Shown here one piece after another: positions 34,851 through 43,644 of a DNA stretch of 64,000 bases (its first letter is position 1; every line of letters starts with the position of its first letter). The position numbers and the translations under genes are program-made. This DNA is from Amylibacter sp. (lineage in GTDB: Bacteria; Pseudomonadota; Alphaproteobacteria; Rhodobacterales; Rhodobacteraceae): assembly GCA_021775355.1 (NCBI GenBank), contig JAJFHZ010000006.1:1-64000 (forward strand). The letters are read 5' to 3'. Under the pieces are notes generated by a model, which was not told where the DNA came from, did no database searches, and worked only from the letters and a program-made list of their open reading frames with translations.

Positions 34851-34897
34851 CGCTATTTTACACCCCGTTTTTAGCACAATTTGTATTTCACGCAAAC

Positions 34898-35026
34898 TTA
34901 TCCACATAATGTTGTGGATAATTTCGTACTGTGTGATGTTGAAAACGCACATGAATTTATGCCGAATAAAGGTCTTTGGGTGATGAATACCCTATAAATG
35001 TGCAAGTTACCCACAGCTTTTCCACA
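34898..35026. promoter_or_regulatory. Cluster of four DnaA-box-like sites upstream of dnaB
   Basis: Two perfect DnaA boxes face each other: TTATCCACA at 34898-34906 and TGTGGATAA at 34913-34921. Two more follow in direct order: TTACCCACA (35007-35015, one mismatch) and TTTTCCACA (35018-35026, fits TTWTNCACA). The surrounding pyrC-dnaB gap (34735-35104) is AT-rich. The cluster could be a DnaA-controlled dnaB promoter or part of a replication origin. Binding is inferred from the consensus. Confidence 0.6.
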
Positions 35027-35104
35027 GGAAGTTAACAGGATTTACAGATTGCGAAATTCTATTCTTTCAACGTATAACAGACGTCTTAGGGGACCAAATC
35101 AAAA

Positions 35105-36607
35105 ATGAGCAGTATTTCCGCCGTGAAAGACCATAACGATACCAGTCAAAGCGGCGAAATACAGCCATCTCCGCATAATATTGAAGCCGAACAGGCCCTG
35201 TTGGGGGCTTTGCTAGTCAATAATGATGTTTATGACCGCGTTGCGGCTATCGTCAACGAAATCCACTTTTATGATCCTGTGCATGGGCGTATTTTCGAAA
35301 TAGCGGCACAGCGTATCCAGAAGAACGCTTTGGCCTCTCCCGTTACGCTGAAAGCCTTCATGGAAGACGATGAAGGATTGGCGGAATTGGGTGGGCCTGC
35401 CTATCTGGCGCGTCTCGCGGGTGCATCCGTTTCAGTATTTGCAGCGCGCGACTATGCACAAATGATCTATGATCTGGCGATCAGGCGCGACCTGATGGCT
35501 ATCGGTGAAGAGATCACTGATAAGGCCCAGCGTATGGAGGTCAGTAACGAGCCGGCCGAACAAATCGTCGAAGCCGAACAACGACTTTACGCCCTGTCTG
35601 AGCAAGGTCAGGTCGACAGCGGATTTCAAAGTTTTTTGAAAGCCGTCACAGATGCCGTGAACATGGCAAATGCGGCCTATCAACGTGATGGCGGCATGGC
35701 AGGTACATCCACCGGACTTTCGGATATGGATAGAAAACTGGGCGGTTTACACCCGTCAGATTTGCTGATCCTGGCAGGGCGGCCTTCGATGGGAAAAACC
35801 TCCCTCGCAACAAACATCGCTTATAATATTGCGAAGAACTACAAAAAGGGTACGTTGCCAGATGGCTCTATCGGGGCCGTGCAAGGCGGGGTTGTAGGCT
35901 TTTATTCGTTAGAGATGTCATCAGAACAACTGGCGTCACGTATCCTGTCGGAAGCCGCCGAAATTGAATCGCAACGCATCCGCAGTGGCGAAATGACCGA
36001 AGAAGAATTCCGTCGTTTGGTCGAAGCCGCCAAAACGCTTGAAAGCTGCCCACTGTTCATTGACGACACCGCCGCTTTGCCGATCAGCCAGTTGGCGGCG
36101 CGTGCGCGACGGTTAAAACGCACCCATGGGCTAGATGTTTTGGTGGTAGACTACCTGCAATTGGTCCGCCCCGCATCTGCCAAGGATAGCCGGGTGAACG
36201 AGGTATCCGAGATCACCCAAGGGCTGAAAGCCATTGCCAAGGAATTGAACATTCCCGTGATTGCCCTGTCGCAGTTGTCACGCCAAGTGGAAAACCGCGA
36301 AGATAAACGCCCGCAACTGTCTGATCTGCGCGAGTCCGGCTCGATTGAGCAGGACGCCGATATTGTGATGTTTGTTTATCGCGGTGAGTATTACAAAGAA
36401 CGCGAAAAACCCGCCGACCACGAGGCCGATAAAATGATGTCGTGGCAGGCTGAAATGGAAGAATTGCACGGCAAGGCCGAAGTGATAATAGGCAAGCAAC
36501 GCCACGGACCGATCGGCACTGTTTCACTGGCGTTCGAAGGGCGGTATACACGGTTCACTGATCTGGCACCATCGCGCTATGGCGATCAGCGCGATCAGGA
36601 ATTCTGA
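35105..36607 (+). CDS. dnaB: Replicative DNA helicase DnaB
   Basis: A 500-residue hexameric 5'-3' helicase that unwinds DNA at the replication fork. The N-terminal DnaG-interacting domain (PHNIEAEQALLGALL) is followed by the RecA-type motor: Walker A AGRPSMGKTS, Walker B VLVVDYLQL, H4 LSQLSRQVENREDKRPQLSD and the arginine region KQRHGPIGTV. Slightly longer than E. coli DnaB. AGGGGA lies rather far (about 13 bases) before the ATG. Confidence 0.97.
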   Translation: MSSISAVKDHNDTSQSGEIQPSPHNIEAEQALLGALLVNNDVYDRVAAIVNEIHFYDPVHGRIFEIAAQRIQKNALASPVTLKAFMEDDEGLAELGGPAYLARLAGASVSVFAARDYAQMIYDLAIRRDLMAIGEEITDKAQRMEVSNEPAEQIVEAEQRLYALSEQGQVDSGFQSFLKAVTDAVNMANAAYQRDGGMAGTSTGLSDMDRKLGGLHPSDLLILAGRPSMGKTSLATNIAYNIAKNYKKGTLPDGSIGAVQGGVVGFYSLEMSSEQLASRILSEAAEIESQRIRSGEMTEEEFRRLVEAAKTLESCPLFIDDTAALPISQLAARARRLKRTHGLDVLVVDYLQLVRPASAKDSRVNEVSEITQGLKAIAKELNIPVIALSQLSRQVENREDKRPQLSDLRESGSIEQDADIVMFVYRGEYYKEREKPADHEADKMMSWQAEMEELHGKAEVIIGKQRHGPIGTVSLAFEGRYTRFTDLAPSRYGDQRDQEF

Positions 36608-36677
36608 TTTTTCAGTACTACTCACGACTTGACCTCAAAGCGATGCTGTGGCCCATAGGCACGAAAAGGATTGGCTT

Positions 36678-37718
36678 ATGACCGCTGCTACCCTGACCAT
36701 TGATCTGAACGCCGTTGTCGCCAACTGGCAAGCATTGAACGCACTTTCCGTATCAGAAGTGGAAACTGCCGCCGTGGTCAAAGCGAACGGTTACGGCTTG
36801 GGCGCGGGGCCTGTTGCGGGGGCCTTGGCGCAAGCGGGTGCGCGTAGCTTTTTCGTAGCCTTGGCCGAAGAAGGTGTCGCTGTGCGCAAAGCCGTTGGCA
36901 ATGATCCTGCGATATATGTGTTTTCCGGCCTTATGAATACAGATATCCCCCTGATCCGCGATTATACTCTGATCCCTTTACTGAACTCGGCCAAGCAACT
37001 GGTGAAGTTCCGTATGGGTCTGCCGGATGCGCCTTATGGCGTGCAAATCGACACAGGCATGAGCCGTTTGGGCATGCCATTGTCGGAATTTATCATGGTG
37101 CGTGATAAAATTGTCAAAGCGGACTTGATCATCAGCCATCTGGCCTGTGCCGATGAACCTGATCACACACAAAACAAACAACAATTACAGCACTTTAGTG
37201 AGATGACACGCGGGTTGTCCATGCGCCGATCCCTGTCTGCTACGGGTGGAATATTGCTGGGGCCGGATTATCATTTTGATCTGGTACGCCCAGGTGTCGG
37301 ACTTTATGGCGGTGAACCGTTTAGCAATGCCGCACCCGTTGTTACCGTTTCCATTCCCGTTATTCAGACCCGCAATATCACGGCAGGGCAAAGTGTTGGA
37401 TATGGTGCCGCTTGGGTCGCTAAACGCCCGTCAAAGATCGCCACCCTTGCAGCTGGCTATGCCGATGGGTTGATCCGTGCAATTGGGGACGGCGGAATGA
37501 TGGTTTGGGCCGGGAATGTGCCCTGCCCGATTGTTGGCCGTGTCTCGATGGATTTGTTGACGGTAGATGTAACCGAGTTAAAACGCGTTCCTGACCATAT
37601 GGAGATTATAAATCCGCATCAGACAGTCGATGACGTGGCAAAGGCCGCTGGCACCATTGGATATGAGATGCTGACAAGCCTTGGCGGGCGGTATAAACGG
37701 GACTATGTAAACGGGTAA
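36678..37718 (+). CDS. alr: Alanine racemase
   Basis: A 346-residue fold-type III PLP racemase that makes D-alanine for peptidoglycan. PLP Lys35 lies in AVVKANGYGLG, substrate residues in QIDTGMSRLG and LVRPGVGLYG, and the catalytic Tyr in SVGYGAAW. The ATG at 36678 is used because AAAGGA lies seven bases upstream; the ATG at 36648 has none. Its stop overlaps the mlaE start. Confidence 0.95.
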   Translation: MTAATLTIDLNAVVANWQALNALSVSEVETAAVVKANGYGLGAGPVAGALAQAGARSFFVALAEEGVAVRKAVGNDPAIYVFSGLMNTDIPLIRDYTLIPLLNSAKQLVKFRMGLPDAPYGVQIDTGMSRLGMPLSEFIMVRDKIVKADLIISHLACADEPDHTQNKQQLQHFSEMTRGLSMRRSLSATGGILLGPDYHFDLVRPGVGLYGGEPFSNAAPVVTVSIPVIQTRNITAGQSVGYGAAWVAKRPSKIATLAAGYADGLIRAIGDGGMMVWAGNVPCPIVGRVSMDLLTVDVTELKRVPDHMEIINPHQTVDDVAKAAGTIGYEMLTSLGGRYKRDYVNG

Positions 37719-38506
37719 TGATGATGATACAGGCAATAGACAGCATTTTAGCACGGATCGGGCGGTCAACGCTTGGGATGTTCGAAAGCATCGGGCGTTT
37801 GGTGATATTCGCGGCCATTGCTGTCAGCCATATCTTTCGCCCGCCTTTTTATTACAACGCCTTTCTACAACAACTGATCAATATCGGATTTTATTCGCTG
37901 CCCGTCGTGGGGTTGACCGCCCTTTTCACGGGCGGTGCGTTGGCATTGCAGATTTATTCAGGCGGTGCACGCTTCAACGCTGAAGCGATTGTGCCCTCAA
38001 TTGTCGCTATCGGTATAACACGCGAATTGGGGCCTGTTCTGGGCGGTTTGATGGTTGCGGGGCGTGTTTCCACATCCATTGCCGCGGAAATCGGCACCAT
38101 GCGCGTCACCGAACAAATTGATGCGCTGACCACTTTGTCCACCAACCCGATGAAATATCTGGTCACACCACGCGTTTTGGCCGCCACCGTCATATTACCC
38201 GTTCTGGTTTTCATCGGTGATACTATCGGGGTTATGGGCGGCTATTTGGTGGGTACGCACAGGCTGGATTTCAACGATGCAACATACTTGAAAAACACCT
38301 GGGATATTCTGGAGTTTGATGATGTGTCCTCCGGCCTGATCAAAGCCGCCGCATTTGGCTTTATCATCGCCCTTATCGGTTGTTATAGCGGCTATCATTC
38401 GCAACGCGGCGCACAAGGTGTCGGCAATGCCACGAAAACCGCTGTTGTAACCGCATCCGTTTTAATCTTTGCCGCAAACTACCTGCTAACTGAATTGTTG
38501 TTCTAA
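37718..38506 (+). CDS. mlaE: MlaE-type ABC transporter permease (phospholipid transport)
   Basis: A 262-residue membrane protein of the MlaE/Ttg2B family: PVVGLTALFTGGALALQIY, ITRELGPVLGGLMVAGRVS and EIGTMRVTEQIDALTTLSTN are family blocks. With the ATPase MlaF it forms the inner-membrane engine that keeps outer-membrane lipid asymmetry. It starts at a run of three ATG codons overlapping the alr stop and is followed 2 bp later by mlaF. The substrate-binding MlaD is not adjacent. Confidence 0.93.
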   Translation: MMMIQAIDSILARIGRSTLGMFESIGRLVIFAAIAVSHIFRPPFYYNAFLQQLINIGFYSLPVVGLTALFTGGALALQIYSGGARFNAEAIVPSIVAIGITRELGPVLGGLMVAGRVSTSIAAEIGTMRVTEQIDALTTLSTNPMKYLVTPRVLAATVILPVLVFIGDTIGVMGGYLVGTHRLDFNDATYLKNTWDILEFDDVSSGLIKAAAFGFIIALIGCYSGYHSQRGAQGVGNATKTAVVTASVLIFAANYLLTELLF

Positions 38507-38508
38507 TC

Positions 38509-39255
38509 ATGATCAAAATCACCGACCTTCACAAAGCTTTTGGCAGCAACGTTGTTTTAAACGGGGTAGACCTGCATATCAAAAAAGCCAGCTCTATGGT
38601 GATCATCGGCGGGTCGGGCACAGGTAAATCCGTGCTGTTGAAATGCATTCTCGGGCTAATTCAACCCGACAGTGGCACGATCATCGTGAACGGTGTTGAC
38701 ACGAAATCCGGCGACCGCGAGGCGTTTCTGGATCAGTTCGGCATGTTGTTTCAGGGCGGTGCGCTGTTCGACAGCCTGCCCGTGTGGCAAAACGTGGCGT
38801 TTCGGCTGCTGCAGGGCAAGCATCGCCTGTCTAAGGCGGATGCACATGATATAGCCATCGAAAAGCTGCGCCGCGTCGGGCTAAAGCCCGATATTGCGGA
38901 ACTTTTTCCTGCCGAACTATCGGGCGGTATGCAAAAACGTGTGGGGCTGGCGCGGGCCATTGCCGCTGAGCCGCAGATCATCTTTTTTGACGAGCCGACC
39001 ACGGGGCTGGATCCGATCATGTCAGGCGTGATCAACGAATTGGTGCGTGAAATTGTTGAAGAGATGGGGGCCACCGCGATGACCATCACCCATGATATGA
39101 GTTCCGTGCGCGCCATCGCCGACGATGTGGCGATGATCCACGAAGGGCAGGTGCAATGGACAGGGCCCATTGGCAAAATGGACGACAGCGGTGATCCCTA
39201 TCTGGATCAGTTCATCAACGCACGCGCCGAGGGGCCGATTGAGGCGGTTCGGTAG
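38509..39255 (+). CDS. mlaF: MlaF-type ABC transporter ATP-binding protein
   Basis: A 248-residue ABC ATPase. Walker A GGSGTGKSV, Q-loop MLFQGGALFDSL (the distinctive MlaF form), signature LSGGMQKRVGLARA, Walker B IIFFDEPTTGLDP and switch His in ITHDM are intact. Forms a unit with MlaE, 2 bp upstream. Confidence 0.94.
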   Translation: MIKITDLHKAFGSNVVLNGVDLHIKKASSMVIIGGSGTGKSVLLKCILGLIQPDSGTIIVNGVDTKSGDREAFLDQFGMLFQGGALFDSLPVWQNVAFRLLQGKHRLSKADAHDIAIEKLRRVGLKPDIAELFPAELSGGMQKRVGLARAIAAEPQIIFFDEPTTGLDPIMSGVINELVREIVEEMGATAMTITHDMSSVRAIADDVAMIHEGQVQWTGPIGKMDDSGDPYLDQFINARAEGPIEAVR

Positions 39256-39336
39256 GTATCACCTTTTCCCATTATCCTTTTGCAATTACACCGAAACCTC
39301 ATAACAATCGCCATACCTAAGTTTAAAGACGTAAAA

Positions 39337-39744
39337 ATGTTTTCGATAACCAAGGAAGATATGGAATTCGGGGCCGTTATGGTGCTTCTGGCCGTGACCG
39401 TTTTCGCCCCCATCATTGGTTTTGTATCCACCTTGCTTTTCGGTTATTTCGACCCAAGGCGCCGCACGAAACCCACATGGGCGCAAAAACGCAATTGGGT
39501 TTTGATTGCCGCTTGTATTTTGCTGACAGTATCGGTTGCCACTTATGAGCTTTATGCCGCATATTTACCAAGATCAGGTTCCCGAGAATTGACCCTTGGG
39601 CATTTGTTCTTCAGCATATGTTTTCTTGTGATCACCAAAGAACTGCTGGGCCTTATGTCAGGCCACAACGTTGATAAACGTGTGATGTTTACCTTGGGTG
39701 TGAATACGGTATGTCTGGGATTGATATTGATGTTCGTTAACTGA
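39337..39744 (+). CDS. Hypothetical membrane protein
   Basis: A 135-residue protein with about four hydrophobic segments (MVLLAVTVFAPIIGFVSTLL, WVLIAACILLTVSVATYELY, LFFSICFLVITKELLGLM, LGVNTVCLGLILMF) and a basic loop FDPRRRTKPTWAQKR after the first. No family recognised. The start could be 39337 or the ATG at 39361, which has AAGGA four bases upstream. It sits between mlaF and a nitrilase-family gene, same strand, and could be co-transcribed with either. Confidence 0.55.
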   Translation: MFSITKEDMEFGAVMVLLAVTVFAPIIGFVSTLLFGYFDPRRRTKPTWAQKRNWVLIAACILLTVSVATYELYAAYLPRSGSRELTLGHLFFSICFLVITKELLGLMSGHNVDKRVMFTLGVNTVCLGLILMFVN

Positions 39745-39757
39745 AGAAGGGTATCCC

Positions 39758-40645
39758 ATGAAAATCGCCACCGCCACCTACCCCATCGACTGGCATAACA
39801 ACTGGGCTTCCTATGAAGCGAAGATCACCCGTTGGGTCAGTGATGCGGCACAAAACGGGGCTGACCTGCTGGTTTTTCCCGAATACGGCGCGATGGAGCT
39901 GGCGTCTCTGGCAGGTACAAATGTCGCCGCAGACGTCGAACAATCCATGCAGGCGGTTAATTCACTTTTGCCGCAAGTAAATGCACTTTATGCGCAGCTG
40001 GCAGCCAGCCATAATGTACATATTCTGGGTGCCAGTGCACCTTGTTATAACGGGAATGCACGACCTTCCAATCGCGCGATGTTCTTTGCCCCCAATGGGA
40101 CACAGGCCTATCAGGATAAACAAATCATGACACGATTTGAGCGTGATCCGATGGATGTCTGTCCCAACGGACCTTTGACGGTGTTCGACACCGCTTTGGG
40201 CAAGATCGGGGTGATTATCTGTTATGATAGTGAGTTCCCGGCCCTTGCCCGCGCACTGGTTGAAGCAGGTGTGGAAATCCTGTTGGCACCTTCTTGCACC
40301 GGCTCTTTGGCGGGCTATTGGCGGGTGCGTATCGGATCTATGGCTCGCGCACTGGAAAGCCAGTGTGTTGTGGTGCATTCACCCACCACGGGGGATGCAC
40401 CGTGGAATCCCACAGTGGACTTCAACATAGGGGCTGCCGCAATATATGGCCCGCCCGATATGGGGTTTCCCGATACAGGCGTGCTGGCCGAAGGGGTGCT
40501 GAATGAACCTGCATGGATATATGGCGATGTGTCGCTAGAGGCTATTCGTGCGGTACGTGCCGATGGGCGTGTACTGAATATGACCCATTGGCAAGAACAA
40601 ACGGGGCGCATTAAAAAGGTTTCGGTTTCAACGATGAAGCCCTAG
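39758..40645 (+). CDS. Nitrilase-superfamily carbon-nitrogen hydrolase
   Basis: A 295-residue hydrolase with the Glu-Lys-Cys triad of the nitrilase superfamily: FPEYGAME (Glu), YQDKQIMTRFE (Lys) and VIICYDSEFP (Cys). Members hydrolyse nitriles or amides. The substrate is unknown; the Lys motif differs from the usual YRKxxLP, marking it as an atypical branch. AGAAGGG precedes the ATG, which lies 13 bp after the hypothetical membrane protein gene. Confidence 0.85.
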   Translation: MKIATATYPIDWHNNWASYEAKITRWVSDAAQNGADLLVFPEYGAMELASLAGTNVAADVEQSMQAVNSLLPQVNALYAQLAASHNVHILGASAPCYNGNARPSNRAMFFAPNGTQAYQDKQIMTRFERDPMDVCPNGPLTVFDTALGKIGVIICYDSEFPALARALVEAGVEILLAPSCTGSLAGYWRVRIGSMARALESQCVVVHSPTTGDAPWNPTVDFNIGAAAIYGPPDMGFPDTGVLAEGVLNEPAWIYGDVSLEAIRAVRADGRVLNMTHWQEQTGRIKKVSVSTMKP

Positions 40646-40739
40646 CCAACACGTTCTTGTGTGCGGGGTGTAAAACAATTGCGGAAACCTGTTATCCCTT
40701 CGATACTTATGCACATCATCCGCATAAACGAAAGTTGAT

Positions 40740-41108
40740 ATGATGGAAATGTTCGCGCATAACGACTATTTCATTTTCCTGCTGACCACGATGGGCATTG
40801 CAGTTGCCAGTTGTTTTGTAGTGGGCATCATCGGGTTGGCAAATCACCGCAAGAAAAGCACCTCAATTGCCGTAATGGCCCTGCCCTTTGCGATTTTTTT
40901 CATACCCAGCCTGCTACAACAGCTTTTTGATTTAACACGACCCGTTGCATTTATGCTGGCGGCGACTAGTGTGCTTGCGATCACCCTGTTTTTTATGTTT
41001 AAGCTTGCGGATATAAAAGTGATCAGGATTTTAATCTGGGTCACAATCGTTACGGGAATTATGTGTTTGTCGGGATATTTGCTGATCCCCTATGTCTTGC
41101 CAAGTTAG
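40740..41108 (+). CDS. Hypothetical membrane protein
   Basis: A 122-residue protein with four hydrophobic segments and almost no soluble part. No family recognised. It begins at ATGATG (40740 or 40743) without a strong ribosome binding site and ends 8 bp before the PqiA-domain gene, so the two are probably co-expressed. Confidence 0.55.
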   Translation: MMEMFAHNDYFIFLLTTMGIAVASCFVVGIIGLANHRKKSTSIAVMALPFAIFFIPSLLQQLFDLTRPVAFMLAATSVLAITLFFMFKLADIKVIRILIWVTIVTGIMCLSGYLLIPYVLPS

Positions 41109-41116
41109 GATCCGTT

Positions 41117-41548
41117 TTGATCGTTAAATTGCTGAACCTGTCTTTGCTGGTGCTATTCCCGATTGCATGGGCAGCACCATTGATGCGAGCAGGTTTCTTG
41201 CCGTTTTTTTCGCTTAATGAAATTTCGATCCTGACGGGCATCGGGGATTTGTGGGGCAAGGATGTGTTTCTTGCCATCGTTGTTACATTCTTTGCACTGG
41301 TCGCGCCCTTTTTGAAAGTCATGGGAACGGCGTTGATACAGTTCTGTATGATCAACAAAAAAGCCCTGCCGCTTCTAAGCGTTCTGGGCAAGCTGGCTAT
41401 GGCCGATGTATTTCTGGTGGCGATCTACATCGTAGTTGCCAAAGGTGTTGGCGTCGGGCGTTTGGAAACCGGATGGGGGCTTTATCTGTTCACATTCTGC
41501 GTGTTGTTGTCCTACACCATAACATTATCGGAAAAATCAAAGCGTTGA
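41117..41548 (+). CDS. PqiA-domain membrane protein
   Basis: A 143-residue membrane protein with about four helices that resembles one half of paraquat-inducible protein A: MRAGFLPFFSLNEISILTGI, FFALVAPFLKVMGTAL, LGKLAMADVFLVAIYIVVAKG. The MADVFLVA block with lysine before it is characteristic. The start is a TTG at 41117 with AGGA six bases upstream; the ATG at 41063 would overlap the previous gene by 46 bp. PqiA proteins accompany MCE-type lipid transporters, which fits the mlaEF genes 2 kb upstream, though no MCE-domain gene is present here. Confidence 0.75.
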   Translation: MIVKLLNLSLLVLFPIAWAAPLMRAGFLPFFSLNEISILTGIGDLWGKDVFLAIVVTFFALVAPFLKVMGTALIQFCMINKKALPLLSVLGKLAMADVFLVAIYIVVAKGVGVGRLETGWGLYLFTFCVLLSYTITLSEKSKR

Positions 41549-41590
41549 TAGGCTTGCCGAACGCAATGCGCCCCGTTAAACCCCTAGCCA

Positions 41591-42964
41591 ATGGCCAAGC
41601 AAAGCACATCTTTTACCTGCATGAAATGCGGCGCATCCCATAAAAAATGGGCAGGCCGCTGTGACGCTTGCGGCGAATGGAATTCCATATCTGAAGAAGC
41701 CCCCTTGGCTGCAGGCCCTTCAGGTAAAACACTGGGTGCAGGCAAGGGGCGCAAGGTGGCTTTGGGGGATCTGTCTGATATCGACAAACCGCTGCCCCGT
41801 ATGGCCAGCGGCATTGATGAATTCGACCGTGTTTTGGGCGGTGGCATGGTGCCTGCCAGTGCTATTCTGGTGGGCGGTGATCCCGGCATTGGCAAATCGA
41901 CCCTGCTTTTACAGGCCGCCGCAAGTTTTGCCCGTTCAGGCAAAAAAGCGATTTATGTATCAGGTGAAGAGGCTCCAAGCCAGATCCGTATGCGTGCACA
42001 AAGGCTGGATTTGACAGACGCACCTGTGAAACTGGCCGCCGAGACCAACTTGCGCGACATTATCACAACTCTGGAAGCCGAACGCCCGGACGTGGCTATT
42101 ATCGATTCAGTCCAGACCATGTGGGCTGATCATGTGGATAGCGCACCGGGGTCTGTTTCACAGGTTCGTGCCACAGCACACGAACTTGTGACTTTTGCCA
42201 AACGGCGCGGTGTCGCGGTGATTTTAGTGGGCCATGTCACCAAAGATGGTCAGATTGCAGGGCCGCGCGTGGTGGAACATATGGTCGACACGGTGCTTTA
42301 TTTTGAAGGTGAGCGCGGGCATCAATTTCGGATTTTACGCGCGGTGAAAAACCGTTTTGGCCCGGCAGATGAAATCGGTGTGTTTGAAATGACCGGCAGT
42401 GGCCTACAACAGGTCACCAACCCGTCGGCCCTGTTTTTGTCTGATCGTGAAAATAAGACATCCGGTTCTGTGGTTTTTGCAGGCATGGAAGGAACGCGAC
42501 CGGTTTTGGTGGAAATTCAAGCTCTTGTGGCCCAATCGCCCTTAGCCACACCACGCCGCAACGTTGTGGGTTGGGACAGCAGCCGCCTGTCAATGATACT
42601 GGCAGTGCTGGAATCGCGTTGCGGTATCGGCTTTGGTAACATGGATGTTTATCTAAATATCGCTGGCGGTATGCGCATATCGGAACCCGCCGCTGATCTG
42701 GCGGTGGCAGCCGCTTTGGTATCGGCCCGGGAAGACAAACCGCTTGACGCCGACACTGTTGTCTTTGGCGAGATCAGTCTGTCGGGGGCCTTGCGCCCCA
42801 TCGCACAGGCGGATAACCGCCTTAAAGAAGCCAAAAAGCTGGGTTTTAGTGCCGCAATTGCACCTTCTAGGATGAAACTTGCTGGCGAATCTGGCATGAA
42901 AGTGCAAACTGTGGATGATGTGGGCAGCTTTATTACCGCATGCTTTGGCGAAATAGACGCCTGA
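41591..42964 (+). CDS. radA: DNA repair protein RadA
   Basis: A 457-residue RecA-like branch-migration protein. N-terminal zinc finger C10, C13, C24, C27 (CMKCG...CDACG), Walker A GGDPGIGKST, the RadA-specific VKNRFG motif and a C-terminal Lon-like domain (NMDVYLNIAGGMRISEPAADL) are in order. It speeds heteroduplex extension in recombination repair. Followed 8 bp later by cvpA, the usual order in this group. Confidence 0.96.
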   Translation: MAKQSTSFTCMKCGASHKKWAGRCDACGEWNSISEEAPLAAGPSGKTLGAGKGRKVALGDLSDIDKPLPRMASGIDEFDRVLGGGMVPASAILVGGDPGIGKSTLLLQAAASFARSGKKAIYVSGEEAPSQIRMRAQRLDLTDAPVKLAAETNLRDIITTLEAERPDVAIIDSVQTMWADHVDSAPGSVSQVRATAHELVTFAKRRGVAVILVGHVTKDGQIAGPRVVEHMVDTVLYFEGERGHQFRILRAVKNRFGPADEIGVFEMTGSGLQQVTNPSALFLSDRENKTSGSVVFAGMEGTRPVLVEIQALVAQSPLATPRRNVVGWDSSRLSMILAVLESRCGIGFGNMDVYLNIAGGMRISEPAADLAVAAALVSAREDKPLDADTVVFGEISLSGALRPIAQADNRLKEAKKLGFSAAIAPSRMKLAGESGMKVQTVDDVGSFITACFGEIDA

Positions 42965-42972
42965 AGGGGAAT

Positions 42973-43554
42973 ATGATGGACGGATTTACGCTTGTAGACG
43001 GTGTTGTTGCTTTGGTTGTGTTTGCATCGGCAATCTTGGCATATTCGCGTGGCCTGGTCCGTGAGATATTATCAATCGCGGGTTGGGGTATTGCTGCCGT
43101 ATTAGCATTTATATTTGCACCACAAGCCCAACCGCTGATAAGTGAAATTCCTTACGTTGGCGATTTTATCGGCACCTCATGTCAATTGGGCGTCATCGCC
43201 GGTTTCGCTGCCGTATTTGCCGTAGCCCTGATTATAACATCGATATTCACCCCGATTTTTTCCGGTCTGGTTCAAAAATCCGCTATTGGCGGGATTGATC
43301 AAGGGCTGGGCTTTATCTTTGGTATTTTGCGCGGTGTGATCCTGGTTTTGGTCGGACTAGTCGTTTACGATTATATCGGTGCCAACGAAAGCATCGTTGA
43401 ACAGTCAAAAACCAAAGAGCTTTTAACAGCCAGTAAGGAACAGATGCAAAGTCTGATCCCAACCGAAGCACCCCAGTGGATTGTTGACCGGTACGAGGAA
43501 CTTACGGGTAGCTGTGAAGCGACTGACGGCACAACAGCCCCCAGCGCGAATTAA
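42973..43554 (+). CDS. cvpA: CvpA-family membrane protein
   Basis: A 193-residue inner-membrane protein with four helices and the CvpA pattern (LVDGVVALVVFASAILAYSRG, VREILSIAGWGIAAVLAF, DQGLGFIFGILRGVILVLVGLV). Needed for colicin V production in E. coli; its cellular role is in envelope maintenance. AAGGGGA lies just before the ATG pair at 42973/42976. It precedes purF, a conserved arrangement also known from E. coli. Confidence 0.88.
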   Translation: MMDGFTLVDGVVALVVFASAILAYSRGLVREILSIAGWGIAAVLAFIFAPQAQPLISEIPYVGDFIGTSCQLGVIAGFAAVFAVALIITSIFTPIFSGLVQKSAIGGIDQGLGFIFGILRGVILVLVGLVVYDYIGANESIVEQSKTKELLTASKEQMQSLIPTEAPQWIVDRYEELTGSCEATDGTTAPSAN

Positions 43555-43644
43555 GTTGGGGCGATTGGTGGAACAGGTAATGACAAACACATACCTTCCA
43601 CAGTATAGAGTCCCCATCTTGTCACTGCATGAGTCGGATCGTCT

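Noticed and set aside
34767..34952. 61-residue minus-strand frame between pyrC and dnaB
   Set aside because: No ribosome binding site, and it spans the DnaA-box and hairpin region; an RNA explains the terminator better.
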